A stretch of 64,000 nucleotides of DNA from Brevibacterium sp. 239c (GTDB lineage Bacteria; Actinomycetota; Actinomycetes; Actinomycetales; Brevibacteriaceae), in contig NZ_FXZH01000009.1 of NCBI RefSeq assembly GCF_900169365.1, positions 1-64,000 on the forward strand, written 5' to 3'. A program made the position numbers and the translations under genes. Under the pieces are notes generated by a model. The model was not told the DNA's origin and searched no databases. It saw nothing but the letters and a program-made list of their open reading frames with translations. The first letter of the stretch is position 1. Every line of letters starts with the position of its first letter. Below are positions 1-8,875 of this stretch, one piece after another.

Positions 1-33
1 CACCACAGCGGGGATGATTCCTGGGATTGGACA

Positions 34-60
34 CTGAACATGCTTCCAGACCATGTTCAG
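34..60. repeat. 9-bp inverted repeat at left edge
   Basis: CTGAACATG at 34-42 is matched by CATGTTCAG at 52-60, with a 9-base spacer. It lies upstream of the first gene and could be the terminator of a gene outside the window or an operator. No T-run follows. I see no gene or clear promoter in bases 1-200. Confidence 0.4.
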
Positions 61-200
61 CCCCGTCTTGGCCTACTGCCTACTGGGCAAAGTCCCTATG
101 CTGTACACACAATCTGGCCTATAACCCCCTTATCTCATCCCAACAGGAGACAATGTGGGGGCAGGCTCGCGGAATTTCGAGGCCGGAAGGTGCGCCGCCA

Positions 201-1439
201 ATGCTGATCCGAGGACACAACACCCACAGATCCGCCCTGACAGCAGCACGCCCTTTTCCGCAACACCTATCGCAGCCGACCACTCTTCGCGCCGCGCAGA
301 CTCTTCGTCGACGTTCCGCGGCCGTCATCATACTCGCGCTGACGCTGAGCGGCTGCAGTTCCGATGACCCGGATTCATCTTTGCCGAGCCCATCGGCTCC
401 AGACACACAGGCCAGCAGCGGCCCCAGCAGGGAGAGCAGGACCGATGTCGATCCTGGAGTAGACGATCCGGAGGTAGTGGCACAGAACCTGCAGGCCCCA
501 TGGTCGGTTGCCTTCTACAAAGACACGGTCCTAGTCAGTGAAAGAGACTCCGGTCGCATCCTCGAACTCGACGATCAGCGACCGGCTCAGGCCAGAGAGG
601 TCGCAACGGTTGCTGGAGTCTCCGCCTCAGGCGAAGGCGGGCTCCTGGGCCTCAGCGTGCACGGCGACAGTCTCTACGCATACTCCACCACCGAGACGGA
701 CAATCGGATCCAGAGATTTCCGCTCAAGCATGGATCCGATGGTGTGGAGCTCGGTGCGCCCGAGACGATCGTCGACGGGATCGCCAAGGCCGATTTCCAC
801 AATGGCGGTCGATTGGCCTTCTGCCCAGACGGAAAGCTCTATGCAACGGTCGGCGACGCCGGCAACCGGAGCGCTGCCCAAGACCGTGAGTCGTTCTCGG
901 GCTCGATCCTGCGGATGAACCCGGATGGCAGCGTGCCAGATGACAACCCGTTCGACGGGTCCCTCGTCTACACCTATGGACACCGCAATCCGCAGGGCCT
1001 GGCTTGGGGCGAGGACGGCACGATGTATGCCAGCGAATTCGGTCAGGACACGTGGGATGAGCTCAACATCATCGAAGCCGGCGGTAACTATGGCTGGCCT
1101 GAGGTCGAAGGGATCTCAAAAGGTCCTGCCCCAGACGCTGATTTGATCGACCCGGTGCAGCAGTGGAGTCCCGACCAGGCCAGCCCGAGCGGAATGGCCA
1201 TCAGCGAGGGCACACTCTTCATCGCCAATCTCCGGGGACAGGTGCTGCGGACAGTTGCCCTATCGGATGTCGCCGAGGCTGATGTGTCCTATGCCGGTCA
1301 GTTCGGTCGCCTGCGCGATGTGGTGAGAACACCGAGCGGCGAGGTCTGGGTTCTCACGAACAACACGGACGGGCGCGGTGATCCGGCCGCTGCCGACGAC
1401 CGGATCCTGCACATTCCCGCTGACGTCGGCGCCGACTAG
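201..1439 (+). CDS. PQQ-dependent sugar dehydrogenase-like lipoprotein
   Basis: Predicted 412-residue glucose/sorbosone dehydrogenase (GSDH) family beta-propeller, exported and lipid-anchored. The N-terminus has an Arg-rich stretch, a hydrophobic segment and a lipobox ending LTLSGC, followed by a Ser/Pro/Asp-rich linker. The propeller then shows family blocks such as GGLLGLS, NGGRLAFCPDGKLY, YGHRNPQGLAW and ASEFGQDTWDELN. The ATG at 201 was chosen because GGAAGG lies 11 bases upstream and the signal peptide starts soon after; the frame stays open back to 27, but the ATG at 153 has a poorly spaced ribosome site. Members oxidise sugars with PQQ, but many actinobacterial homologues have no tested substrate. 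It converges on the alcohol dehydrogenase gene. Confidence 0.85.
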   Translation: MLIRGHNTHRSALTAARPFPQHLSQPTTLRAAQTLRRRSAAVIILALTLSGCSSDDPDSSLPSPSAPDTQASSGPSRESRTDVDPGVDDPEVVAQNLQAPWSVAFYKDTVLVSERDSGRILELDDQRPAQAREVATVAGVSASGEGGLLGLSVHGDSLYAYSTTETDNRIQRFPLKHGSDGVELGAPETIVDGIAKADFHNGGRLAFCPDGKLYATVGDAGNRSAAQDRESFSGSILRMNPDGSVPDDNPFDGSLVYTYGHRNPQGLAWGEDGTMYASEFGQDTWDELNIIEAGGNYGWPEVEGISKGPAPDADLIDPVQQWSPDQASPSGMAISEGTLFIANLRGQVLRTVALSDVAEADVSYAGQFGRLRDVVRTPSGEVWVLTNNTDGRGDPAAADDRILHIPADVGAD

Positions 1440-1462
1440 TGAGCTCACATCCGAGGGGTGAT

Positions 1463-1495
1463 TTCCAGCGCCTGCGGCTGAGCTCAGCGCTGGAA
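1463..1495. terminator. Possible bidirectional terminator hairpin
   Basis: TTCCAGCGC at 1463-1471 pairs with GCGCTGGAA at 1487-1495 around a 15-base loop, between two convergent genes and running into the 3' end of the alcohol dehydrogenase gene. No strong T-run follows on either strand. Confidence 0.4.
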
Positions 1496-2596
1496 GTCGA
1501 TGACCTGGCGCACGACGGTTCCGTCGGCCAGCGCATCGAAGGCCGAGTTGAGGTCTTCGAGGCCGATGGTGTCCGACACCAGTTCCCCGACCGGCAGCTT
1601 TCCCTGACGCCAGAGGTCGGCGTAGACGGGAATGTCACGGCTGGGCACCGCTGAGCCCAGGTACGAACCGATGACGGTGCGTGCCTCGGCTGCGAGTGTG
1701 ACTGGAGTGATGTGCGACTGCGCATCGGGTGCGGGAAGTCCCACAGTGACGGTCTTCCCACCGACCGCGGTCGCCGAGAACGCGGTTTCGAAGGCGCGTG
1801 GATGTCCGACGCATTCGATGACGATCGGAGCCCTGCGCTCCCCCAGCTGCTCGGGAGTGTAGACCTCGGCCGCGCCCAGTTCCTTTGCCCGGACCAGCTT
1901 GTCCGGATTGGCATCCACGCCGATCACGCCAGCCGTCTCGATGGACAGTGCTGTGATCAGAGCGGCCATGCCGACTCCGCCCAGGCCGACGATCATGATC
2001 TCGTCTTCGGGCCCTGGAACTCCGGCGTTGAGGACCGCTCCCCCGCCGGTGAGCACCGCACAGCCGAGCACGGCTGCGATCGAGGCAGGGACATCAGAAG
2101 CCACTGGGACGACGGAGGCGCGATTGAGCACGGCGTGGGTTGCGAAGATCGACGCACCCAGGTGGTGGAGCACCTCGGTGCCCGAATCATCGTGGAGTCG
2201 GACCTTATGCCCGTCGAATGGCAAGGTTCCCGCACCGTTGGTGGCGCTGCCCGGTGTACACGGGAGCTTGCCATCGGTGGCACAGTTCGCACATTCCCCG
2301 CAGCGCGGCAGGAAGACGGTGACGACCTGGTCGCCGATCTCCAGGTCGTCGACGCCGTCTCCGAGCTGTTCGACGATTCCTGCACCCTCATGACCGAGCA
2401 GCATCGGCAGAGGCCGCGGACGGTTGCCGTCGACGACGGACAGATCCGAATGGCAGACACCCGCAGCGCTGAGTCGGATGAGCACCTCACCGGGACCGGG
2501 CGCATCGAGTTCGAGTTCTTCGATCGACATCGGCGCCGAATCCGCGTAGGGACGCTCAGCACCCATGTCCCGAAGTACCGCTCCCCTGATCTTCAC
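1484..2596 (-). CDS. Zinc-dependent alcohol dehydrogenase, class III-like
   Basis: Predicted 370-residue medium-chain dehydrogenase that oxidises alcohols with a nicotinamide cofactor in the cytosol. Catalytic zinc ligands appear at Cys48 (GVCHSD), His69-Glu70 (LGHEGAG) and the later GCAVLTGGGAV segment. The four structural zinc cysteines are at 99, 102, 105 and 113. A Rossmann GLGGVG motif lies near residue 201. The architecture resembles formaldehyde and NDMA-dependent dehydrogenases, but the substrate cannot be read from the sequence. It starts with GTG, overlapping the stop of rpiB in a GTGA junction, so the two are probably co-transcribed and translationally coupled. Confidence 0.88.
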   Translation of the reverse strand: MKIRGAVLRDMGAERPYADSAPMSIEELELDAPGPGEVLIRLSAAGVCHSDLSVVDGNRPRPLPMLLGHEGAGIVEQLGDGVDDLEIGDQVVTVFLPRCGECANCATDGKLPCTPGSATNGAGTLPFDGHKVRLHDDSGTEVLHHLGASIFATHAVLNRASVVPVASDVPASIAAVLGCAVLTGGGAVLNAGVPGPEDEIMIVGLGGVGMAALITALSIETAGVIGVDANPDKLVRAKELGAAEVYTPEQLGERRAPIVIECVGHPRAFETAFSATAVGGKTVTVGLPAPDAQSHITPVTLAAEARTVIGSYLGSAVPSRDIPVYADLWRQGKLPVGELVSDTIGLEDLNSAFDALADGTVVRQVIDFQR

Positions 2597-3066
2597 AGCG
2601 CCGACTGGCCCTCGGCCTCATAGGCGTCCATGATCCGAATCCTACGCTCGTGCCGCTCTTCACCGGAGAACGATTCCGCTAGAAAAGCATCGACGATGGC
2701 GATCGATTCAGCCTCCGTGTGCTGCCTGGCGCCGACCGAGACGATCTGGGCATTATTGTGCTCGCGCGCAAGCTTCGCGGTTTCGGTGTTCCAGGCCAGT
2801 GCGGTCCGGGCTCCCTTGACCTTGTTCGCGGCCATCTGCTCGCCGTTGCCCGAGCCTCCGATGACGATGCCGAGTGCCTCAACACCGGCAGCCTGATCAT
2901 CGACGACTGCCTGAGCCGCAGCGATGCAGAATGCGGGGTAGTCATCGAGAGCGTCGTATTCGAGCGCACCGTGGTCGATGACTTCGTAGCCCGATTCGCC
3001 GAGGTGGGTCTTGAGGATCTCTTTGAATTCGAATCCTGCGTGGTCGGTGCCGAGATGAACCTTCAT
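2593..3066 (-). CDS. rpiB: Ribose-5-phosphate isomerase B
   Basis: A 157-residue RpiB/LacAB-family isomerase interconverting ribose 5-phosphate and ribulose 5-phosphate in the pentose phosphate pathway. Visible motifs are GTDHAGFEFKE at the N-terminus, the phosphate-binding GGSGNGEQMAANK segment with the acidic residue typical of the mycobacterial-type enzyme, and ARQHTE near the C-terminus. The frame is open 273 bases further upstream, but the ATG at 3066 has a GGAG site about nine bases upstream and matches the family N-terminus. It precedes the alcohol dehydrogenase in an overlapping pair. The rpiB, nitroreductase and pepN grouping is the order I recall for mycobacteria (Rv2465c-Rv2467). 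Confidence 0.95.
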   Translation of the reverse strand: MKVHLGTDHAGFEFKEILKTHLGESGYEVIDHGALEYDALDDYPAFCIAAAQAVVDDQAAGVEALGIVIGGSGNGEQMAANKVKGARTALAWNTETAKLAREHNNAQIVSVGARQHTEAESIAIVDAFLAESFSGEERHERRIRIMDAYEAEGQSAL

Positions 3067-3133
3067 GTGGTGACTCCTTCGAGTTCTCCGGGCCAAGATG
3101 CCCGGGAAAGACTGTGTGTGGTGGGGCAGAGCC

Positions 3134-3739
3134 TCAGTCGAAGACCGGGCCCTGATTGCGTGTGCGTTTGAGTTCGAAGAAGCCTGGGGTCGAAGCCACA
3201 GCGAGAACGCCGTCGAAGAGTCGACCCGCGTCTTCGCCCTTGGGTGCCGGGGTGACGACTGGACCGAAGAAGGCGGTTCCTGCGACGCGGCAGATCGGCG
3301 TGCCCACATCGTCGCCGACGAGTGCCAGGGCTTCATCATGTGATTCCTGCAGAGCCGCGTCGTAGTCGTCGCGGTCGCCGTACTTCATCAGGTCATTCGG
3401 CAGGCCGACCTCAGCCAGCGCCTCGGCGACGGCCTTGTCGAAGTCCTGCTCCCCACCTGGGTGGATACGAGTTCCGATCGCGGTGTAGAGAGGCTCCGCG
3501 ACCTCATCGCCGTGCTCGGCGATGGCGGCGGTGACGATGCGCATCGGGGCCAGAGCACGATCCATCAGCTCTCGGTAGTCGGCCGGGATGTCCTTATCGC
3601 GGTTGAGGATGTTCAGGCTCATGACATGGAACTTCACGTCGATGTCACGCACCTTGGCGACTTCGAGGCCCCAGCGCGACGTCATCCATGCCCACGGGCA
3701 GGCCGTGTCGAACCACAGGTCAAGTGTCTCTCTGCTCAA
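3134..3739 (-). CDS. Mycothiol-dependent nitroreductase-like DsbA-fold protein (Rv2466c family)
   Basis: A 201-residue thioredoxin-fold protein of the DsbA/FrnE type. The WFDTACPWAWMTSRWGLEVAKV block and the HVMSLNILN and FFGPVVTPAPKGEDAG blocks closely match Rv2466c from memory. In that family the CPWA cysteine reacts with mycothiol, and the enzyme reduces nitro compounds and oxidised thiols. The start is ambiguous: GTG at 3745 has the GAGGA sequence directly against it, while TTG at 3739 has GGAG five bases upstream, so TTG is preferred. In mycobacteria the homologue is under SigH; I looked for a GGAAT/GTT promoter upstream and did not find one. It is divergent from pepN. Confidence 0.88.
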   Translation of the reverse strand: MSRETLDLWFDTACPWAWMTSRWGLEVAKVRDIDVKFHVMSLNILNRDKDIPADYRELMDRALAPMRIVTAAIAEHGDEVAEPLYTAIGTRIHPGGEQDFDKAVAEALAEVGLPNDLMKYGDRDDYDAALQESHDEALALVGDDVGTPICRVAGTAFFGPVVTPAPKGEDAGRLFDGVLAVASTPGFFELKRTRNQGPVFD

Positions 3740-3885
3740 TTTCACTCCTCGTTAGGGTGGGCACCGGCACGGGCGAAACGCCCGCAATGTCCGAGGCCAA
3801 TTTATCAAGCCTTGGCACCGAAGAGGAATGCGTCCATGAAAGAATGGCGAAGTACACCCGGACCCGAAGCGGAGGTCACCTCAAA

Positions 3886-6540
3886 GTGCCCCAATATAAC
3901 CTCACTCGCGAGGAAGCTCGCAGACGTTCATCCCTCGTCGACGTCTCGAGCTACGAGAACACCCTGATTCTCTCCGGAGAGGGTGAGAGCTTCCGGGTTC
4001 GCTCCCGCATCCGCTTCACCGCAACGCCGGAGTCCACCACCTTCATCGATGCCATCACCGCCAGCGTCGAACGCATCCGGCTCAACGGACTCGATCTCGA
4101 GATCGCCGAGGTCGTCTCTGCCTCCCGGATCACCTTGCCCGGCCTCGCCGCTGAGAACGAGCTCATCATCGATGCTCACTTCTACTACATGAATACCGGT
4201 GAGGGCCTGCACCGTTTCGTCGATCCCATCGACGGTGAGGTCTACCTTTATTCACAGTTCGAGGTTCCCGACGCCAGACGCGTCTTCCCTGTCTTCGAAC
4301 AGCCCGATCTCAAGGCCCCGTTCTCCTTCACCGTCGTGGCCCCTGCACGCTGGGCCATGGTGTCGAACTCCCCCACTCCGGCTCCCGGTGATCCCAGCGA
4401 AGTCTTCACCGAGCTCGACGAAGCCCCGGTCGACGACACCGCGGTATGGCAGTTCGCCCCGACAACTCCGATCTCCTCCTACATAACTGCCATCGTGGCC
4501 GGACCCTACCGCAGTGTGCATTCAGAGCTGATCTCCTCCGATGGCTCCTCCGTCCCGCTGGGCCTGTACTGCCGCGAGTCGCTCTTCGAACACCTCGATG
4601 CGGAGAACCTCTTCGCCATCACACGAGCAGGGTTCGAGTTCTACGAACGCGAGTTCGGTGTGTCCTATCCGTTCGAGAAATACGATCAGCTCTTCGTTCC
4701 CGAGTTCAATGCCGGTGCGATGGAAAACGCCGGCGCCGTGACCATTCTGGAGAACTACGTCTTCAGATCACGACCCACAGAGGCCCTTGTGGAGCGACGT
4801 GCTGTGACCGTGCTCCATGAGTTGGCGCACATGTGGTTCGGAGATCTGGTCACCATGAAATGGTGGAACGACCTGTGGCTCAACGAGTCCTTCGCCGAGT
4901 TCATGTCGACGCTGGCCACAGCCGAAGCCACCGAGTACTCCGAGGCATGGACGACGTTCGCCACGATTGAGAAGTCGTGGGCCTACCGACAAGATCAGCT
5001 GCCGAGCACACACCCGATCGTCGCCAGCATCGAAGACCTGGCAGATGTCGAGGTCAACTTCGACGGCATCACCTACGCCAAGGGTGCTTCGGTGCTCAAA
5101 CAGTTGGTGGCGTGGGTCGGTCGCGATGAGTTCTTCTCCGGGCTCAAACGCTATTTCGACAAACATGCGTGGTCGAACACAGAGCTGCCGGACCTCCTCG
5201 GTGAGCTCGAGGCGACCAGCGGACGAGACCTCGCCACCTGGTCGAAATTGTGGCTCGAGGAATCCGGAGTCAACCTCATCGAAGCCGAGGTCGACACCGC
5301 AACCGATGATGACACCGAGGTGGTGTCCGAGCTGCGCGTGACTCAGAAGCCCTGGATCATCGAAGGGCAGCCGGTTCCGTCGCTGCGTCCCCACCGTCTG
5401 GCCATCGGGTTCTACTCCGACAACGGACTGGGCCGACTGGTTCGGACCCACAGCTTCCCACTCGACATCGATTCGGAGTCGACCATCGTCGAGGAAGCTC
5501 GCGGTCTGCCGAAACCCGACGCCCTCATCGTCAACGACGAGGACCTGACCTATGCGAAGGTCCGTTTCGATACCGAGAGCATGGACCTCGCATCCAAGCG
5601 TCTCGGTGACTTCGATGACTCCCTGACTCAGCTGCTCATCCTCGGCACTCTCTGGGACACTGTCCGCGACGGTCAGCGCCCGGTCCAGGACTACATCACC
5701 ACGGTCTTGGACAACTGTGCGTCCGTGACACATTCCTCGGGACTGCTCACCCAGATGCGTCAACTCGACGCCGCTGTCGGAACCTATCTGGTCCCCGCGG
5801 CACGAGCAGAGGCTCATGCTGCTGTCGCCGACCGGTTCACACAGCTTCTCGACGCGGTTCCTGGCGGTACTGACCAGGCGTTCCAGTTCCTCCGCGGGTT
5901 CATCAAGCATGCGTCGACTCAAGCGCAGATCTCAGTGCTGCAATCCTGGTTGGATGCGGCCGGTGACACGGTCTACGGAATCACCATCGACACCGATCTC
6001 ACCTGGGAGATCATCATCGCACTCGCGGCACACGATGCGATCGACGACTCAGCAATCGAGGCCATGGCCAAAACGGACCCTTCGGCAACCGGAGCACGTC
6101 AGGCGGCGACGGCGCGCAGCGCACGCCCCACCTCGGCGGCGAAGTCGAAGGCATTCACTCGCATTCTCGACGAAGCCGACCTTCCGAACTCTGAACTCAG
6201 TGCTCTGGCTCTGGGCTTCGCCTCCGGTCTGCAGACGGACACCGGTGCGATCCTCGCCTCAGAAGCCCCCTTGCGCGACTTCTCCACCGAATACTTCCAG
6301 CGGGTCTCAGGATGGTGGGAAACCCGGACCCTGGAGATCGCACAGACCTTGACGTTGCGACTGTTCCCCCCGGTCAGCGAGCACACCGTCAAGGCCACCC
6401 AGACATGGTTGAGCGATCATCCAGCGGCCCCCAAAGGACTGGTGCGCCTGATGCGGGAGAATCTTGCCGACGCCCAGCGGGCGCTGACCGCTCAGGAAGT
6501 GTCCAGCAATTCCAAGGGCACATTGACCTTCGGCAGTTAG
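3886..6540 (+). CDS. pepN: Aminopeptidase N (M1 zinc metallopeptidase)
   Basis: An 884-residue cytosolic M1 aminopeptidase that removes N-terminal amino acids from peptides. The exopeptidase GAMENAG motif begins near residue 277. The zinc site is HELAH at 311-315 followed by Glu334 in NESFAEF, giving the HExxH-x18-E signature. A C-terminal ERAP1-like domain fills the last 350 residues. The frame is open back to 3688, but the GTG at 3886 follows a full GGAGGT site with nine bases between, and gives the usual PQYNLTREEAR start. It is the first gene of a same-strand group with the MscS channel and globin genes. Confidence 0.96.
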   Translation: MPQYNLTREEARRRSSLVDVSSYENTLILSGEGESFRVRSRIRFTATPESTTFIDAITASVERIRLNGLDLEIAEVVSASRITLPGLAAENELIIDAHFYYMNTGEGLHRFVDPIDGEVYLYSQFEVPDARRVFPVFEQPDLKAPFSFTVVAPARWAMVSNSPTPAPGDPSEVFTELDEAPVDDTAVWQFAPTTPISSYITAIVAGPYRSVHSELISSDGSSVPLGLYCRESLFEHLDAENLFAITRAGFEFYEREFGVSYPFEKYDQLFVPEFNAGAMENAGAVTILENYVFRSRPTEALVERRAVTVLHELAHMWFGDLVTMKWWNDLWLNESFAEFMSTLATAEATEYSEAWTTFATIEKSWAYRQDQLPSTHPIVASIEDLADVEVNFDGITYAKGASVLKQLVAWVGRDEFFSGLKRYFDKHAWSNTELPDLLGELEATSGRDLATWSKLWLEESGVNLIEAEVDTATDDDTEVVSELRVTQKPWIIEGQPVPSLRPHRLAIGFYSDNGLGRLVRTHSFPLDIDSESTIVEEARGLPKPDALIVNDEDLTYAKVRFDTESMDLASKRLGDFDDSLTQLLILGTLWDTVRDGQRPVQDYITTVLDNCASVTHSSGLLTQMRQLDAAVGTYLVPAARAEAHAAVADRFTQLLDAVPGGTDQAFQFLRGFIKHASTQAQISVLQSWLDAAGDTVYGITIDTDLTWEIIIALAAHDAIDDSAIEAMAKTDPSATGARQAATARSARPTSAAKSKAFTRILDEADLPNSELSALALGFASGLQTDTGAILASEAPLRDFSTEYFQRVSGWWETRTLEIAQTLTLRLFPPVSEHTVKATQTWLSDHPAAPKGLVRLMRENLADAQRALTAQEVSSNSKGTLTFGS

Positions 6541-6552
6541 GCTCGTGGCATC

Positions 6553-7677
6553 ATGACTTTCGATGCTTTGCAGAACGACCTCTTATCCGCACCCAAGATC
6601 GATTGGGACTTTCTCCTCGACGCTCCGCTGCGGATCGTCGTCATCATCATCATCGCCATCGGGCTGAACATAGTGATGCGCTTGTTCATCCGACGATTCT
6701 CCACCGCGGTGGCCAAGGGCACCGTCGGCAGCGAGAAGGCGGAAGGGCACGGCAGCGGCAAGTTCTCGAGCTCTGTCATCGAGTCGCAGCGCACCGGCAT
6801 CGAACCGGTCATCATCCGTGAACGTCGTGCTCAGCGTGCGAAGACCGTGGGGCGAATGCTGTCGTCGGTGACGACGATCATCATCAGCGTCATCGCCGTG
6901 CTCATGGTCCTTGACCAATTGAACTTCAACATCGCACCTATTCTGGCCTCAGCGGGCATCGTCGGTGTGGCACTGGCCTTCGGTGCCCAGGAACTCGTCA
7001 AGGACTACCTGTCCGGGTTCTTCATGGTCATCGAGGACCAGTACGGCATCGGAGACACCGTGGACCTGGGCGAAGCCGTCGGCGAGGTCGAGGACTTCGG
7101 TCTGCGCAAGACAGCGGTACGTGACCTCACGGGAACTCTCTGGCATGTGCGCAACGGCGAGATCATGCGCGTCGGCAACCTGTCGCAGGGATGGGCGCGT
7201 GCCGTCCTCGAGATCCCGGTCAACTACTCCACCGCAATGGACACCTACCGAGAGATCACCGAATCGGTGACGAACTCCATGCTGAAGGACAAAGAACTGG
7301 CATCCGCCATTCTCGAACGTCCCGAGATCGCAGGAGTCCAGTCCCTGTCAGCCGAGTACAGGGTCATCCGAACAATGATCAAAACCAAGCCCAACCTGCA
7401 GTGGATGGTCGAACGTGCCTTCCGTGCGGAACTCACGCACGAGTTCGACACGCGCGGCATCACTATCCCGATCATTCAGGAGACCATGCTCCGGACCCTG
7501 CCGGACACCTCCGATGCTCCCGGACCCGCCACGACGGGTGCGGCCCGCGATTCCGCTCGCCCCTCGGCTGCGGACCGGAGGAACAGCGACGAGTCGCCGT
7601 CACCGTTGCCCAGCGACGATGAGATCCGGGCGACGACCGATGAAGCCGGATCCGACACCACAGACGGAGAGAATTGA
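6553..7677 (+). CDS. MscS-type mechanosensitive channel
   Basis: A 374-residue small-conductance mechanosensitive channel family protein. Three hydrophobic segments are visible near residues 18-40, 100-120 and 127-150. The last holds the Gly/Ala-rich pore helix (ILASAGIVGVALAFGAQELVKD) followed by the beta-domain core (IEDQYGIGDTVDLGEAVGEVE). After the cytoplasmic domain there is a low-complexity Pro/Ser/Asp-rich tail from about residue 320, which is longer than in minimal MscS. It likely acts as a tension-gated release valve or conducts small osmolytes. It begins 12 bases after pepN with a weak ribosome site and ends just before the globin start. Confidence 0.9.
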   Translation: MTFDALQNDLLSAPKIDWDFLLDAPLRIVVIIIIAIGLNIVMRLFIRRFSTAVAKGTVGSEKAEGHGSGKFSSSVIESQRTGIEPVIIRERRAQRAKTVGRMLSSVTTIIISVIAVLMVLDQLNFNIAPILASAGIVGVALAFGAQELVKDYLSGFFMVIEDQYGIGDTVDLGEAVGEVEDFGLRKTAVRDLTGTLWHVRNGEIMRVGNLSQGWARAVLEIPVNYSTAMDTYREITESVTNSMLKDKELASAILERPEIAGVQSLSAEYRVIRTMIKTKPNLQWMVERAFRAELTHEFDTRGITIPIIQETMLRTLPDTSDAPGPATTGAARDSARPSAADRRNSDESPSPLPSDDEIRATTDEAGSDTTDGEN

Positions 7678-7679
7678 CC

Positions 7680-8081
7680 ATGACGCAGACATCGAACGAG
7701 ACGATCTTCGACGCCGTCGGTGGCCATCCCACCTTCACCCGGCTCATCGATGTCTTCTACGATCATGTGGATCGGGATGAAGTGCTCATTGCCATGTACC
7801 CGGAAGGGCACGACCTGACAGGAGCCAAGCACCGCCTGCAGATGTTCCTGGAACAGTACTTCGGTGGTCCCACGACCTACCAACAGGAACGGGGGCACCC
7901 CCGGCTGCGGATGCGCCACTTTCCCTTCCCCGTCGACTTCGACGCACGTGACCGGTGGCTGGCCTCGATGCGGGCAGCTCTCGATGATGTGGCGCTCCCA
8001 CCGCTCTATGACGAGATCTTCTGGGACTATTTCCAGCGGGCGGCCACGGCTATGGTCAACACGAACAGCAACCCGGTCTGA
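7680..8081 (+). CDS. glbO: Group II truncated haemoglobin
   Basis: A 133-residue 2-on-2 globin of the GlbO/TrHbO group. Key residues visible are the B10 Tyr in FYDHVD, the proximal His in LRMRHFPF and the group II Trp in RDRWLASM. Such globins bind oxygen and related ligands and are linked to oxygen supply or redox protection. An in-frame TTG at 7674 overlaps the MscS stop, but the ATG at 7680 has GGAGAG eight bases upstream and is the better start. It closes the pepN group and is followed by the 28-bp tandem repeat. Confidence 0.93.
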   Translation: MTQTSNETIFDAVGGHPTFTRLIDVFYDHVDRDEVLIAMYPEGHDLTGAKHRLQMFLEQYFGGPTTYQQERGHPRLRMRHFPFPVDFDARDRWLASMRAALDDVALPPLYDEIFWDYFQRAATAMVNTNSNPV

Positions 8082-8092
8082 GAGACCGGCAC

Positions 8093-8176
8093 TGACCGGT
8101 CAGGTGCGGGCAGTCAGCTCTGACCGGTCAGGTGTGCTCGGTCAGCTGTGATCGGTCAGTTGTGGGCCAGCACAGC
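8093..8176. repeat. 28-bp imperfect tandem repeat, three copies
   Basis: Copies begin at 8093, 8121 and 8149, a spacing of exactly 28 bases. Copies one and two start with the perfect palindrome TGACCGGTCA followed by GGTG; the third has TGATCGGTCA and decays. The block lies between the convergent globin and hypothetical genes. It may be a terminator, a protein-binding array or a slippage product. Confidence 0.85.
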
Positions 8177-8200
8177 TGTGGGCTCGCACCGCTGAGGGGT

Positions 8201-8875
8201 TCATCGTGCCCGGGTGAGCAGATGCCCGCCCGGCGTCGAAATTCGCAGCCATCCAGAGCTTGCGAAGACATCGTATTCCTCGTTCTCCGCAGCCGAGGCA
8301 GTCTCCGCTTCAGGTACGAACCGAAGTGCACTCGCCGCGAACCCGAGCCCACCGGGCAGCTCGGTGCCCCCTGTCGCGGTCATCGGCTTCGACCACACCC
8401 GCGATCGCAGTGCCTTCACCGCATGCGAGCCGGCACCCTCAGGGGCGCCGTCGCTGATCTCTGCAACCCCCGCCTCGGCGGCGGAGCGCAGGACATCACC
8501 GGCGATTCTGTCGTGGGCAGTCCATTGTCCCTTTGGGGGCGCTATCCCGGTCCAGGACACCAGCACCGAGTTCGGCGGCACCGGCAGGCGTGTGGCATTC
8601 TCTGCTCTGGCGAACCGGTCCTTGAGGTTGGCCAAGGGAACGACCTCGTCGAGTCCATCCATTTCAGGGCCGTTGAGACGCAGCATGCGCATCGCTAACA
8701 CCAGTGGTGTGGAGTCACCGATCCCATGCGGATACAAGGGGGCAATGGTGACGACAAGTACGGTCGATGACACGTGCAGGCGCATGGCTCCATCGGGATC
8801 CAATTTGTGAGCCAAAGAGGTGAACGCGGCCAGGTCCTTCATCGCCAGCGGATCGGCGATCTCAAGTTCGGTCAT
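8201..8875 (-). CDS. Conserved hypothetical protein (Rv2474c position)
   Basis: A 224-residue protein I cannot assign to a characterised family. There is no signal peptide or membrane segment. It contains SSTVLVVTIAPLYPHG and NSVLVSWTGIAPPKGQW segments and a C-terminal Ala/Glu-rich region. It overlaps the upstream thioesterase gene in an ATGA junction, suggesting coupled translation and a shared role. From memory, mycobacteria keep a hypothetical gene (Rv2474c) beside a thioesterase-like gene (Rv2475c) in the same neighbourhood. Function is unknown; a link to acyl-CoA or translation control (ettA is nearby) is only guilt by association. Confidence 0.75.
   Translation of the reverse strand: MTELEIADPLAMKDLAAFTSLAHKLDPDGAMRLHVSSTVLVVTIAPLYPHGIGDSTPLVLAMRMLRLNGPEMDGLDEVVPLANLKDRFARAENATRLPVPPNSVLVSWTGIAPPKGQWTAHDRIAGDVLRSAAEAGVAEISDGAPEGAGSHAVKALRSRVWSKPMTATGGTELPGGLGFAASALRFVPEAETASAAENEEYDVFASSGWLRISTPGGHLLTRAR

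Noticed and set aside
3746..3885. SigR/SigH promoter for the nitroreductase gene
   Set aside because: Expected from the mycobacterial homologue, but no GGAAT with a spaced GTT lies on the minus strand here.
4768..5922. 384-residue minus-strand frame within pepN
   Set aside because: It lies wholly antisense to a well-supported M1 peptidase and has no recognisable motif; typical of high-GC codon bias.
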